From assembly GCA_963800275.1 (NCBI GenBank), contig CAWDAI010000007.1, positions 186,001-250,000 of the forward strand: a stretch of 64,000 nt of DNA, written 5' to 3'. Of this stretch, positions 17,466-26,879 are shown in pieces. Position 1 is the stretch's first letter, and every line of letters begins with the position of its first letter. Source of the stretch: JAFMJV01 sp963800275. Its GTDB lineage: Bacteria; Chloroflexota; Limnocylindria; Limnocylindrales; CSP1-4. The position numbers and the translations under genes are program-made. Under the pieces are notes generated by a model. The model saw only the letters and a program-made list of their open reading frames with translations, was not told the DNA's origin and did no database searches.

Positions 17466-19922
17466 CTAGTGGTCGCGACTGACGCGTGCGATGACTTCGA
17501 TCTCGCCGGGCTCGTCCGGCAGCGGGATGACGTTGCCCGCGACGACCTCCCCGTCGACCTCGAGCGAGGTCACGCGACCGGTCGTGCCGGGCTCCTTCTC
17601 CACGGTGATGTGGTAGACCGCGTCACGAAAGCGCCGGATGGCGGTGAAACCGCTCCATTCGGCAGGCAGGGCCGGATCCACGCGCAGCCCATCGTGTTCG
17701 GGCCGGATGCCCAGGATGCCCTGGGTCGCAGCCACGAAGTTCCAGGCTGCCGTACCGGTCAACCACGAGTTCTTGGCCTCACCGTGGGTCGGCGCGTCCA
17801 CGCCCGCGATCATCTGGGCATAGACGTACGGCTCGCAGCGGTGGATCTCCGAGATGTCCTCGCGCGCCGAGGGGTTGATGCGCAGGTAGTAGTCGAGCGC
17901 ACCCTCGCCGTTGCCCAGGGCCGCCTCAGCCAGCATCAGCCAGGGGTTGGTGTGGCAGAAGATCCCCGCGTTCTCCTTGTACCCGGGCGGGTAGGACGAG
18001 ATCTCTCCCAGCTCCGGGTAGTAGCGGCTGAAGGCCGGCTGCAGCAGGACGATGCCGTGTTCGGTGGCGAGGCGCTCGCGCACCGAGGCCAGCGCGGTCT
18101 GCGCGCGTCCGTCTGCGACCCCGATGCCGGCCATCACCGCGATCCCCTGGGGCTCGATGAAGATCTGGCCCTCCGCGTTCTGGGCCGAGCCCACGGGTGC
18201 GCCGAAGAAATCGTATGCCCGGCGGAACCAGGCGCCATCCCAGCCGTGCGCATCGACCGCCGCCACCATGTCCAGCTCGGCCTGCTCACATCGACGCCGG
18301 AAGACCTCGTCGCGCAGCGGCCCCGCGACCTGGGCCATCTCCTGCAGGGCCAGCGTGAAGAGGGCCGCGATGAAGACCAATTCGGCGACGCCGCCGGCCT
18401 TGTTCTCCGTCGTCTGGAATGGTTCGCCCGGGGTCTCGCTGAAGCAATTGAGGTTGAGACAGTCGTTCCAGTCGGCCCGGCCGATGAGCGGCAGCCCGTG
18501 CGGGCCCAGGCGGTCGAGCGTGTACTCGATGGCACGCACCAGGTGTTGATAGAGCGGCACCTCCGAGCCCGGTCGGTTGTCGAAGGCGACCATCTCGTCG
18601 AGGATCGAGCGGTCACCCGTCTCACGCAGGTAGGCCGCGACGCCGAGCACGAGCCAGGCGGGGTCGTCATTGAAGCCGCCGCCGACGGCATCGTTGCCGC
18701 GCTTGGTCAGCGGCTGGTACTGGTGGTAGGCGCCACCAGACGGGAGCTGGGTGGCGCTGATGTCGAGGATCCGGGCCCGCGCGCGCTCGGGGACCATGTG
18801 CACGAAGCCGAGCAGATCCTGGTTGGAGTCGCGGAAGCCCATGCCCCGGCCGATGCCCGACTCGAACATGGAGGCCGAGCGTGAGAGGTTGAAGGTGACC
18901 ATGCACTGGTAGGCGTTCCAGGTGTTGACCATGCGGTCGAGGTGCTCGTTGGGCGTCGATACCTGCAGCCGGCCCAGCAGATCCTCCCAGTGGCCCGCCA
19001 GCTCGTGGAGGGCCGCCGACACCGCCTCCCGCTGCGTGAAGCGCTCGATGACCGGGCGCACCCGCGACTTGTCGATCGTCTGCGAGCCGGGCGGGTCGAA
19101 CTTGGCCTCGCGTGGGTTCTCTGCATAGCCCAGCGCGAAGACCACCTCGCGCGTCTCGCCTGGTGCCAGCTCCAGGCGCACGTGGTGGGCCCCGATCGGC
19201 TGCCAGCCGTGGGCCATCGAGTCGCGTGCCCGACCTTCCTCCACGGCCAGCGGCCGGTCCCAGCCGCGATAGGGGCCCAGGAAGTCGTCGCGCTGCGTAT
19301 CGAAGCCGGCGAGCGGCTCGCTGCAGGCGAACCAGGCGAAGTGATCACGCCGCTCGCGGTACTCGGTCTTGTGGAAGATGACGCCGTCTGCCACCTCCAC
19401 CTCGCCGATCGAGTAATTGCGCTGGAAGTTGGTGGCGTCGTCGAGGGCATCCCACAGGCACCACTCGACCGCGCTGAAGAGCGAGATCCGGGCCGCGCTC
19501 GCTCGCTCGTTGCTCACGCGAGTGCGCCAGACCTCCAGCGTCTGGCCCACGGGTACGAAGTACGTCGTCTCGGTGCGGATGCCCTCACGCGCCGAGCCGA
19601 TTACCGTGTAGCCCATGCCGTGCCGGCACTCGTAGTCGTCGATCGTCCCGCCGACCGGCGCCCACGATGGGCTCCAGTAGCTGCCCGAGTCGTCGTCGCG
19701 CACGTAGAGGTAGCGTCCACCGACATCGAGCGGGGCGTTGTTGTAGCGATAGCGGGTCAGGCGCCGGAGCCGCGCATCCTGGTAGAAGGAGTAGCCGCCG
19801 GCGGTGTTGGAGATGAGCCCGAGGTAGTCCTCTGATCCGAGGTAGTTGATCCAGGGCAGGGGGGTGTCCGGACGCGTGATGACGTACTCGCGCCGCTCGT
19901 CATCGAACCGTCCGAACCGCAT
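17466..19922 (-). CDS. GH94 glycoside phosphorylase, probably cellobiose phosphorylase
   Basis: This 818-residue cytoplasmic enzyme should split cellobiose with phosphate into glucose 1-phosphate and glucose. Beta-sandwich, linker and alpha/alpha-barrel domains follow in the normal order. Diagnostic segments are MGFRDSNQDLLGF (about 361-373), QYQPLTKRGN, GFNDDPAWLV and ADWNDCLNLN (about 483-492), which holds the general-acid Asp. These match cellobiose phosphorylases better than chitobiose or cellobionate enzymes. ATG 19922 has GGGAGGGG five bases before it; the GTG at 19937 contains that site. No signal peptide is present, so cellobiose must be imported. Length equals characterised family members. 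Confidence 0.92.
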   Translation of the reverse strand: MRFGRFDDERREYVITRPDTPLPWINYLGSEDYLGLISNTAGGYSFYQDARLRRLTRYRYNNAPLDVGGRYLYVRDDDSGSYWSPSWAPVGGTIDDYECRHGMGYTVIGSAREGIRTETTYFVPVGQTLEVWRTRVSNERASAARISLFSAVEWCLWDALDDATNFQRNYSIGEVEVADGVIFHKTEYRERRDHFAWFACSEPLAGFDTQRDDFLGPYRGWDRPLAVEEGRARDSMAHGWQPIGAHHVRLELAPGETREVVFALGYAENPREAKFDPPGSQTIDKSRVRPVIERFTQREAVSAALHELAGHWEDLLGRLQVSTPNEHLDRMVNTWNAYQCMVTFNLSRSASMFESGIGRGMGFRDSNQDLLGFVHMVPERARARILDISATQLPSGGAYHQYQPLTKRGNDAVGGGFNDDPAWLVLGVAAYLRETGDRSILDEMVAFDNRPGSEVPLYQHLVRAIEYTLDRLGPHGLPLIGRADWNDCLNLNCFSETPGEPFQTTENKAGGVAELVFIAALFTLALQEMAQVAGPLRDEVFRRRCEQAELDMVAAVDAHGWDGAWFRRAYDFFGAPVGSAQNAEGQIFIEPQGIAVMAGIGVADGRAQTALASVRERLATEHGIVLLQPAFSRYYPELGEISSYPPGYKENAGIFCHTNPWLMLAEAALGNGEGALDYYLRINPSAREDISEIHRCEPYVYAQMIAGVDAPTHGEAKNSWLTGTAAWNFVAATQGILGIRPEHDGLRVDPALPAEWSGFTAIRRFRDAVYHITVEKEPGTTGRVTSLEVDGEVVAGNVIPLPDEPGEIEVIARVSRDH

Positions 19923-19992
19923 CGAGACCCCTCCCACTCCGAGCCGATGGACACGGTCGTGCGCTCCGCTCGCGCCCCCGAGTGTACGCGGA

Positions 19993-21582
19993 CTAGCGGC
20001 CCCGGTAGCGCATGTCGATGGAGCGCGAGAGCCGACACGTCTGGCCCCGGATCTTCGCTTTCGCCCGGAACGAGCCCTTCATGTGCTCGGAGTCGACCAG
20101 CTTCAGGTCAGCCCTGAACTCGATGGTGCCGCCGGCGGCTGGCTGCCGCAACGTGCCCCGGAAGCGCCGCGGGTCGGTGCCATCGCGATCGAACCGCCAC
20201 GTCACGCCGTTCCCCCGGCCGACGATCCGGTCGCCATCCTGGACGAGCGAGATCGACACCTGCTCGGTCAGCCCATCGAGCGTGTCGTTGATCGGACCGC
20301 AGTTGATCTTGAGCGGCCCTTCGTCGGCACGCCACGGACCTTCACGGGGCACGAGCGCCTGCAGCTCGAAGGTGCAGGTCACCTGGTCGCCCCCGTCGAC
20401 CCCGGCGCTGCCGGTCGCGCCGTTGGCTGAGGACGGCGTGGTCCCGTCGGCATCGGTGCAGGTGGACGACTGCAGCTCCCACTGGTAGGGGAACTGCGCT
20501 TCGATGCGCCAGGGACCCATGCGCAGCTTCTCGCTGGCGCTGGGGGCACCACGCATCGAGTGCGGTTCCGCATCCGGGTGGCTGAAGAGCGGGTCGAGCG
20601 CGAACTTGATCTTGCCTTCCTCGCCCTTCGGATCGGTGATCGTCCTGATCTCGAGGTCGCCCTTGACGAGCTCGACTTCCCAGGCACAGCTGAAGGTGCC
20701 GCCGACACCGTCGGGGTCGCTGATGGTGACCGAGCGCTGGGACCAGCTGATGCGCGGTGCCTCCGCGGCGGGCGGTTCCGGTTCAGGCTCGGGCGCAGGC
20801 TGGTCTCCATCGTCGACCGGCACGACCGGCCGGGGGTAGCTCGTGAGGACCATGGCGCCTGCTGCCCGTGCGGTCCTGGCTGCGGCGCCCGCGAGCGTGG
20901 CCGTCGCAGGGGCCGGCGGCAGCGCGCCGGCACAGCCGCCAGAGACCCTTGGATCCACGGCCACGACCGGCCCGGGATAGCTCGCCAGCCTGAATGGACC
21001 GGTTGTGCGTTCGGTCTGGGCGCGCACCGGCGTGGCCGCGGCCGTGGCTCCGCCGCAGGTGCAGCTGAGGCCGACCACCTCCCATTCGGAAGGCGGCTGC
21101 TTGAGCGTGATGGACCGGTCGGCTGCCGGCTGGTTCGTGTGGTAGCCCGCCTCCAGCGCGCCCTGGGTCACGAGGACCTCGTCGAACCACGCGTCCACAC
21201 CTTGCGGCTTGCGACCGTCGGGTGCCGTGATGGTCAGGCTCAGCGAGACGTCCTGGCGGCAGCTGGTGCTCGGCCCGTTCCGGGGCTCGACGTCCGGGCC
21301 CACGGGCACGACGGGTCCGGGCTGTGACGTGAGAACGCCGGATGGTCGCTTCGTAAAGCCGCCGGATCGTTGCCTGACCAGGGCCAGCCGAGGCGCGCCC
21401 GCGGTCGAACCATCGGCGCAGAGGCGCGCGGGCGCTTCCTGCGGGGGCGGCTCCTCCTGCGCTGGTGCCCCGTCGTCGACGGGCACGACCGGTTCGGGCG
21501 CGAGGGCCAGGGCCGGTGCGCTGCCGAGCACGAGGAGGACAGCGAACAGGCAGACGAGGAAGGGCAGAGAGCGACTGCGCAT
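19993..21582 (-). CDS. Secreted protein of unknown function with four PxPVVPVD-type repeats
   Basis: This 529-residue exported protein has a clear signal peptide (residues 1-27, ending near ALA-LAP). A short motif of the form SYPGPVVPVD recurs at about residues 29-37, 88-95, 203-210 and 250-258, each copy introducing a block with its own Cys residues. The rest alternates beta-rich blocks. The C-terminal 120 residues (from GPLKINCGPIND) look like a compact beta-domain with two Cys. I do not recognise the family. It starts eight bases after the stop of another small exported protein and shares its transcript. A role in the envelope or outside the cell is inferred from the signal peptide only. 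Confidence 0.7.
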   Translation of the reverse strand: MRSRSLPFLVCLFAVLLVLGSAPALALAPEPVVPVDDGAPAQEEPPPQEAPARLCADGSTAGAPRLALVRQRSGGFTKRPSGVLTSQPGPVVPVGPDVEPRNGPSTSCRQDVSLSLTITAPDGRKPQGVDAWFDEVLVTQGALEAGYHTNQPAADRSITLKQPPSEWEVVGLSCTCGGATAAATPVRAQTERTTGPFRLASYPGPVVAVDPRVSGGCAGALPPAPATATLAGAAARTARAAGAMVLTSYPRPVVPVDDGDQPAPEPEPEPPAAEAPRISWSQRSVTISDPDGVGGTFSCAWEVELVKGDLEIRTITDPKGEEGKIKFALDPLFSHPDAEPHSMRGAPSASEKLRMGPWRIEAQFPYQWELQSSTCTDADGTTPSSANGATGSAGVDGGDQVTCTFELQALVPREGPWRADEGPLKINCGPINDTLDGLTEQVSISLVQDGDRIVGRGNGVTWRFDRDGTDPRRFRGTLRQPAAGGTIEFRADLKLVDSEHMKGSFRAKAKIRGQTCRLSRSIDMRYRGR

Positions 21583-21590
21583 GGCGAGGG

Positions 21591-22166
21591 CTATGGCAGC
21601 TGGCCCAGCGCCTGCTCGACGAGGTCCGGCTCGAGCAGGATGACCCAGGCCTCGTCGCCGCTCGCGTAGACCACGGCATCGTGGTCGGACAGCGCCTCCG
21701 GCATCGGCACCACGAGCACGTCCTTGTCGCCCATGACCGCCTCGCTCACGTCGGGCTCCGGTCGACCCAGCCCGGTGACCTGAGCGCTGAGGTCGGCGAT
21801 GACGGCGTCGCGCACGACGTCGGTCTCGGCGCCGGCGATGCGCACGCTGGCGATCCCGCCGATCACCGGCAGCTGCGCCGGGTCGAAGGCCTGCTGGTAG
21901 CTGTATTCCACCTGATCGATGGACACACCCGCCGTCTCGGCCAGCGTGTCCCAGGCGGCCAGCTCGTCAGGGCTCAGCTCCGCCGACCATTCGTCGCCCG
22001 CCAGCGCCAGGCTCTCATACCAGGCCACTCCGTCGAGCACGGGCAACGGGGCTTCGGGCGATGGCGAGGCCTGCTCCGGATCGGACTGGGCGGCGGTCGC
22101 GACCGGTACCGTCAAGGCGAAGGCGAGCATGCCGACAGCGATCGTCCGGCGGCGGGGCAGGGGCAT
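21591..22166 (-). CDS. Small secreted protein of unknown function
   Basis: This 191-residue protein has a signal peptide (residues 1-26, VPVATAAQ) and a soluble mixed alpha/beta region. ATG 22166 is supported by GAGGAGC seven bases upstream; the longer reading to 22691 lies inside the peptidase gene and is rejected. The domain contains SIRIAGAETDV-like strands and the tail region VVVPMPEALSDHDAVVYASGDEAWVILLEP. This might be a substrate- or inhibitor-binding fold, but I cannot assign it. It lies between an exported S33 peptidase and a larger exported protein, so a shared extracytoplasmic task is plausible. Confidence 0.7.
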   Translation of the reverse strand: MPLPRRRTIAVGMLAFALTVPVATAAQSDPEQASPSPEAPLPVLDGVAWYESLALAGDEWSAELSPDELAAWDTLAETAGVSIDQVEYSYQQAFDPAQLPVIGGIASVRIAGAETDVVRDAVIADLSAQVTGLGRPEPDVSEAVMGDKDVLVVPMPEALSDHDAVVYASGDEAWVILLEPDLVEQALGQLP

Positions 22167-22237
22167 GGTCGAAGCTCCTCGAGGTGTGGGGGTCAGCGGG
22201 TCGCAGGTCGTCCGAACACCATACAGGCGGGGGCAAG

Positions 22238-23776
22238 TCACCGATCCTGCTCCACGGGACAGGCGCTCACCGACCACGAGGCCGCCGGGTCCACAAGGTA
22301 AGCCACCACGACGTCGATGACGCAGCGCGCGGCAGCTTCGCGCGGGTCGCTCAGGGCGGTCTGATAGGCGAGGTGATGGTCGCCGGCGACCGTGATCACG
22401 CGGGCCTCGTCGAGGTCTGCGGGCGCCCGCGCCGCTGCCGAGGCGGGCGTGGTGGGGTCGCCAGCGGTGGTCAGCACCAGCACCGGCCCGGCCCCGGCCG
22501 CGTCGAATGGGCCGGGCAGGGGAGCGGGCAGCGTCGGCAGCATCTCGCAGAGCCGTAGCCACGCCGGCTGCACCTCCGGCGGCGACCACAACCAGGGGCC
22601 GAGCAGTGGTGCGACCCTGCGTACGCGCTCGCCCACCTCCTCGAGGCGCTTGCGCGTCAGCAGTCGCCAGGTCGCGGCCGTGTCGGCGCACTCGATGGCG
22701 GCGAACGTGCCCAGCGTGAGCCCGCTGGCGCGGTAGCGCTGTCGAACCTCGTCGGCCAGGGCCAGGAGCGGAGCTCCGTGGCCATCGTCCGCCGCCGCCA
22801 GGGCGGTCAGCAGTCGCTCCTCGGCCGCGCTGCCCAACAGCAGTGTCCCGGCGATCGCCTCGTAGGCGTCCGATTGGCTCAGCTCCTGGTCGGTGCCCAC
22901 AGGCACGGGCTCGGCGTCGAATCGCGCCAGCAGCGCGGAGATGACGTCGTCGGGCTGACCGTGCTGCGCAAGGAGGCAGTCGGGGTCAGACGCGCAAGCG
23001 GACAGCCACCGCTCCAGCGAGCGCTCGAACGCACCGGCCTGCTCCACTTCCGCGTCCCATGGCGGCAGGTTGGGGTCGCTGTAGCCGTCGAGGACCAGCG
23101 CTCGAACGTGTTCCGGATAGAGCGTGGCATAGGTCAGCGCGAGGCGCGACCCATACGACGACCCGAGCAGGCTCAGCTGGTCCTCCCCGAGCAGCGCACG
23201 CAGCGCATCGAGGTCGTGCGCCCCATCGGCCGTGCGCACGAAGGGCAGCAGCCACCCGTGGCGATCGCGACAGGTCTGGACCAGCGTCGCCGTGCGTGCC
23301 TCGAGCACCTGTCGCTCAGCCTGGTCATCGGGCGTGCGGTCGAGCCCGCGGTAGGGGTCCCACTCGGGGATGCAGTCGATGAGCGTCTCACCCGACGTGC
23401 CGCGTGGGTCCCAGCTGACGATGTCGAAGCGTGACTCGACCGCTCCTGCCTGGGCTCCGCGATAGACCAGGTCGGTGCCACGCTGGCCCGGGCCGCCGGC
23501 GATCGTGACCAGCGTGCCCAGACGTCGCTCTGGGTCATCCGCGGGCAGCCGGCGCACCGCCAGGTGGATCGTCGCCGAATCGGGGTCGGAGCGATCGAGC
23601 GGCACCGCCAGCAGCGCGCATTCGACCGGGGCTGGTGCATCCGGGCAGGGGAACCAGGCCTCTGGAGGGTCCACGAGCGCCGCTACCGCCGGTGCGACGA
23701 CCATGGCCAGCGTCGTCGCCACCAGCAGCACGACCCCCGGTACCGAGATGCCGAAGCACCGCCTCGCCCGGGTCAC
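22238..23776 (-). CDS. Exported S33-family alpha/beta hydrolase (tripeptidyl aminopeptidase-like)
   Basis: This 512-residue hydrolase starts with a hydrophobic signal/anchor (residues 11-33). An alpha/beta-hydrolase core follows, with oxyanion region TIAGGPGQRG and nucleophile elbow GSSYGS. The C-terminal TAP-like domain contains the catalytic Asp (TAGDPTTP) and His (VAGDHHLAY). Family members release N-terminal peptides or hydrolyse peptide and ester bonds outside the membrane. GTG 23776 overlaps the stop of the upstream oxidoreductase (GTGA), so it is translated by coupling. Several Cys pairs in the export region could form disulfides. Confidence 0.85.
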   Translation of the reverse strand: MTRARRCFGISVPGVVLLVATTLAMVVAPAVAALVDPPEAWFPCPDAPAPVECALLAVPLDRSDPDSATIHLAVRRLPADDPERRLGTLVTIAGGPGQRGTDLVYRGAQAGAVESRFDIVSWDPRGTSGETLIDCIPEWDPYRGLDRTPDDQAERQVLEARTATLVQTCRDRHGWLLPFVRTADGAHDLDALRALLGEDQLSLLGSSYGSRLALTYATLYPEHVRALVLDGYSDPNLPPWDAEVEQAGAFERSLERWLSACASDPDCLLAQHGQPDDVISALLARFDAEPVPVGTDQELSQSDAYEAIAGTLLLGSAAEERLLTALAAADDGHGAPLLALADEVRQRYRASGLTLGTFAAIECADTAATWRLLTRKRLEEVGERVRRVAPLLGPWLWSPPEVQPAWLRLCEMLPTLPAPLPGPFDAAGAGPVLVLTTAGDPTTPASAAARAPADLDEARVITVAGDHHLAYQTALSDPREAAARCVIDVVVAYLVDPAASWSVSACPVEQDR

Positions 23777-24666
23777 GACAGGCTGGCCACGACCTCCTGA
23801 TCGAAGCGTTCGATGGCGCTCGCGGCGAGGTCCGGATCGGTCTCGCCGAAGTCGATGACCAGGTACCTCGCGCCGGCGTCGGCGTAGGCACGGACGCGGG
23901 CAGCCATCGCCTCGGGCGAGCCGCTGATGACCGCGGGTCCGGAGGCCATGCCGCTGAAGTCCACTTTCACGCGGGCGGAGATCAGCGGCCGGTCCCGTCC
24001 CGCCTCGTCGGCGGACGCGCCCACGACGCTCGCCCGCTCGCGCAGGCTGGCCGGATCACCACCGGTGCAGTGATAGCCGTCGGCGATCCGGCCGGCTCGG
24101 CGCAGCGCTGCCTCGGCGGTGGCGCCGATCCAGATCGGCAGCTCGGCGCCCTGCGGCGGCAGCGGACCGAAGAAGCCTTCCTCGAAGCCGTCGAAGCGGC
24201 CCCGGTAGGGACCCTCACCTCCGCCCCAGAGGTAGCGCCAGAGCTCGATCGTCTCCTCCAGGAAAGCACCTCGCTGGTGGAAGCGATCGCCCGCGCCCAC
24301 ACTCTGGAACTCGGTCTCGTTCCAGCCGATGCCGACACCGACGATGAGACGCCCGTCGCTCAGGGTGTCGATGGTGGCCAGCTCCTTGGCCAGCACCATC
24401 GCGCCGCGCATGGGTACCACCAGCACGCTCGTCCCCAGCCGGATGGTGGTCGTCTGGCCGGCCAGCCAGGCGATGCTCATGAGCGCCTCGTGGATGTGCC
24501 GATAGTCGGAGCCGCGCGCGGCGCTGTCGACGAGGATATGATCGGTGGCGAGCGCGCAGTGCCAGCCCAGTCGTTCCGCCGCCTGGGTCGCGGCCAGCAT
24601 GGTCTCGGGGCCGCTGCCCCGTCGGAAGTTGGGGATGCAGATCCCGAAGCCGATGTCCGTGCTCAT
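23773..24666 (-). CDS. LLM-class (luciferase-like) F420-dependent oxidoreductase
   Basis: This 297-residue TIM-barrel protein of the bacterial luciferase superfamily shows the usual elements IPNFRRGSGPETM, LATDHILV, SDGRLIVGVGIGWNETEF and PIWIGATAEAALRRAG. The first-strand and cofactor-loop pattern matches F420-dependent members, though FMN cannot be excluded. ATG 24666 has AGGAGGAG five bases upstream; the GTG at 24672 is less likely. It lies 21 bases after the RimK-like gene and overlaps the S33 peptidase. No F420 biosynthesis gene is in the window. Substrate unknown. Confidence 0.87.
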   Translation of the reverse strand: MSTDIGFGICIPNFRRGSGPETMLAATQAAERLGWHCALATDHILVDSAARGSDYRHIHEALMSIAWLAGQTTTIRLGTSVLVVPMRGAMVLAKELATIDTLSDGRLIVGVGIGWNETEFQSVGAGDRFHQRGAFLEETIELWRYLWGGGEGPYRGRFDGFEEGFFGPLPPQGAELPIWIGATAEAALRRAGRIADGYHCTGGDPASLRERASVVGASADEAGRDRPLISARVKVDFSGMASGPAVISGSPEAMAARVRAYADAGARYLVIDFGETDPDLAASAIERFDQEVVASLS

Positions 24667-24687
24667 GCCCACTCCTCCTCTTGTCCG

Positions 24688-25911
24688 CTAGTTGGTCGCG
24701 CTCGCATCGGAGCTCGGCGGCTCGCCGCCCGCGAGGGGATCCTCCGGCAGCTTGCGCACGCGGGCTCGCCGTCGCTTGCGCGCGGGGATCATGTCGCGCA
24801 TGGCCTCGAGCCGGCCGAAGCAGAGCAAGCGGTCGTTCGGCTCCAGCTCGCGGGCCTCACGTGGGTTGGGGATGACCTCGGTGCCCCGGTGGAGGGTAAG
24901 GACGGTGATATCACGCTCGCGCAGCCCGGAGTCGCGGATGGTCGTGCCCACCAGCTCCGCACCTTCGCGCACCAGCAGCTCGGCCACGCCATAACCGGTG
25001 CTGACCGAGAGCCGCTGGCGTACGTCGAGCTCGGGGAAGGCGACCTGGTTGGCGGCGTAGTCGACGATGGCGCCGGCCACGTCGAGTCCGGTGGCGGTCT
25101 CGATCCCCTCCAGGCCGGGCGACGAGTTGACCTCCATCACGAGCGGGCCATCAGCGCCCTCCAGCATGTCCACGCCCGCCACCCGCAGGCCCATGATCTG
25201 GGCCGCTCGGACGGCGGTGCGCTCGTACTCGGTGCTGATGGACAGCGCCTCGGCCTTGCCGCCGCGATGGACGTTGGAGCGGAACTCGTCTCCCTGCGCC
25301 ACGCGCCGCATGGCGGCGACCACCCGATCGCCCACCACGAGCGCGCGGATGTCCCGCCCCTTGGATTCGGCGACGAACTGCTGGATGAGCACGTTCTGGT
25401 GGGTGCTGTGGAGCGTCTCCACGATGGCCTCGGCCACGCGGTTGCTGGGCGCCAGGATCACGCCGATGCCCTGCGTCCCTTCGAGCAGCTTGATGACCAC
25501 GGGCGCACCACCGACGCGCTCGATGGCTGGGCGCACGTCGGCCCGGTTGCGCACGAAGGCGGTGGCGGGCATGCCGATGTCATGCCGTGACAGGATCTGG
25601 ATGGCTCGCAGCTTGTCACGCGAATTGGTGATGCCGTTGGCCGGTGTCGGCGTATACACGTCCATCTGCTCGAACTGGCGGACGACCGCGGCCCCGAAGT
25701 AGGTCACCGAGGCCCCGATCCGAGGCACCACCGCGTCGTAGTCCGAGAGCGGCTTGCCGCGGTACTGCAGGTCGGGATCGCCGGTCGAGAGGTCGATGGC
25801 GAAGCGCATCGTGTCGAGCACCAGGCAGCGATGTCCGCGGTCGATGGCGGCGGCCTTGAGCCGCTGCGTGCTGTAGGCGCCCGGCGAACGAGAGAGGATC
25901 GCGACCTTCAT
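24688..25911 (-). CDS. RimK-type ATP-grasp ligase fused to a C-terminal RCK_C (TrkA-C) domain
   Basis: This 407-residue protein contains a RimK-like pre-ATP-grasp region and an ATP-grasp domain (about residues 90-290: PVVIKLLEGTQGIGV, VAGVDMLEGADGPLVMEVNSSPGLEGIE). These should ligate glutamate or another amino acid to a carboxylate. After residue 295 a TrkA-C/RCK_C fold follows (VGTTIRDSGLRERDITVLTLHRG ... ELEPNDRLLCFG). In ion-transport regulators this fold binds small ligands such as c-di-AMP. The tail is basic, then acidic. ATG 25911 overlaps the upstream AstE-like gene (ATGA). The combination suggests a ligand-controlled ligase. Confidence 0.85.
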   Translation of the reverse strand: MKVAILSRSPGAYSTQRLKAAAIDRGHRCLVLDTMRFAIDLSTGDPDLQYRGKPLSDYDAVVPRIGASVTYFGAAVVRQFEQMDVYTPTPANGITNSRDKLRAIQILSRHDIGMPATAFVRNRADVRPAIERVGGAPVVIKLLEGTQGIGVILAPSNRVAEAIVETLHSTHQNVLIQQFVAESKGRDIRALVVGDRVVAAMRRVAQGDEFRSNVHRGGKAEALSISTEYERTAVRAAQIMGLRVAGVDMLEGADGPLVMEVNSSPGLEGIETATGLDVAGAIVDYAANQVAFPELDVRQRLSVSTGYGVAELLVREGAELVGTTIRDSGLRERDITVLTLHRGTEVIPNPREARELEPNDRLLCFGRLEAMRDMIPARKRRRARVRKLPEDPLAGGEPPSSDASATN

Positions 25912-26879
25912 GGCGTCTCCGTGGCTGCGATGTGGATGAGTGCGTCGCCCTGCAGGACCAGGGGGTGTTGCGTGAGGCCGATGACGACCCCATCGATGGG
26001 GGCACGCACGCGACCGAGTCGCCGGCCCAGCGAGTCGTGGATGATGGCCAGCTGCTCCCCCTTGCGCACGGCCTGCCCGAGCTGGGCCGAGATGAGGGCG
26101 ATACCGCTCCGACGTGCCCGGATCCAGCTGCTGCGTCGACTCTCGATCGGTTGCCGGCTAGAGGGTGCCTCATCACCGTCGATCATGTCGAGGTAGGCCA
26201 GCACGCGAAGGGTGCCGCTGGTACCGGCCACGATCACCTCCTCGTCGAAGCGCCAAGCCTCCCCGCCCTCGAAGAGGAGCAGGGTCACGCCGGCGTCGGT
26301 GGCGGCGGTCCGCAGCGTGCCGTCGCGCAAGCCGGCCTGCAGGAGCACCGGTGCGCCGAAGGCCCGAGCCAGCTCCAGGGTGTGCGGATCGTCGAGGTTG
26401 CCCCGGATCTGCGGCAGGTTGGTGCGATGGTCGGAGCCAGTATGCAGGTCGATCCCGATCTCGCAGCGGCCCACGATCCCGCGCATGAAGGACGAGGCCA
26501 CGCGGCTGGCCAGGGAGCCGTTGGGGGAGCCCGGGAACGAGCGGTTCAGGTCCCGCCGGTCGGGCAGATAGCGGTCGCCGGTGAGGAAGCCGTGGACGTT
26601 GACGATGGGCACGAAGAGCACGGTCCCGCGCAGGCGTCGGGGATCGAGGCGGCTGCTGACCCGGCGGATGATCTCCACGCCACCGATCTCATCGCCATGG
26701 ATGGCGGCACTGACCCACATCACCGGTCCCTCCCCGCGACCGTGGAAGACGCGCACGGGCAGGGAGATCTGGGCCCCCGTCACGAGCCGCGGGATGGGCA
26801 CCTCCGCCACCGCCGAGCGGCCCGCGGGCACCGACTGGCCGGCGAAGTCGAACGCGGCCCGGCGGGTGCGCGGCGTCAT
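25908..26879 (-). CDS. Succinylglutamate desuccinylase/aspartoacylase-family zinc hydrolase
   Basis: This 323-residue member of the AstE/ASPA family has zinc ligands visible as AAIHGDEIGG (His-x2-Glu, near residue 60) and DLHTG (near residue 150). A C-terminal lipoyl-like barrel (AVRKGEQLAIIHD ... RVRAPIDGVVIG) is typical of the COG3608 branch. Such enzymes remove acyl or aminoacyl groups from amino acids. ATG 26879 overlaps the retropepsin-like gene stop, and its own stop overlaps the RimK start, giving a tightly coupled three-gene unit. It may reverse or process the ligase product; this is inference from context. Confidence 0.85.
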   Translation of the reverse strand: MTPRTRRAAFDFAGQSVPAGRSAVAEVPIPRLVTGAQISLPVRVFHGRGEGPVMWVSAAIHGDEIGGVEIIRRVSSRLDPRRLRGTVLFVPIVNVHGFLTGDRYLPDRRDLNRSFPGSPNGSLASRVASSFMRGIVGRCEIGIDLHTGSDHRTNLPQIRGNLDDPHTLELARAFGAPVLLQAGLRDGTLRTAATDAGVTLLLFEGGEAWRFDEEVIVAGTSGTLRVLAYLDMIDGDEAPSSRQPIESRRSSWIRARRSGIALISAQLGQAVRKGEQLAIIHDSLGRRLGRVRAPIDGVVIGLTQHPLVLQGDALIHIAATETP

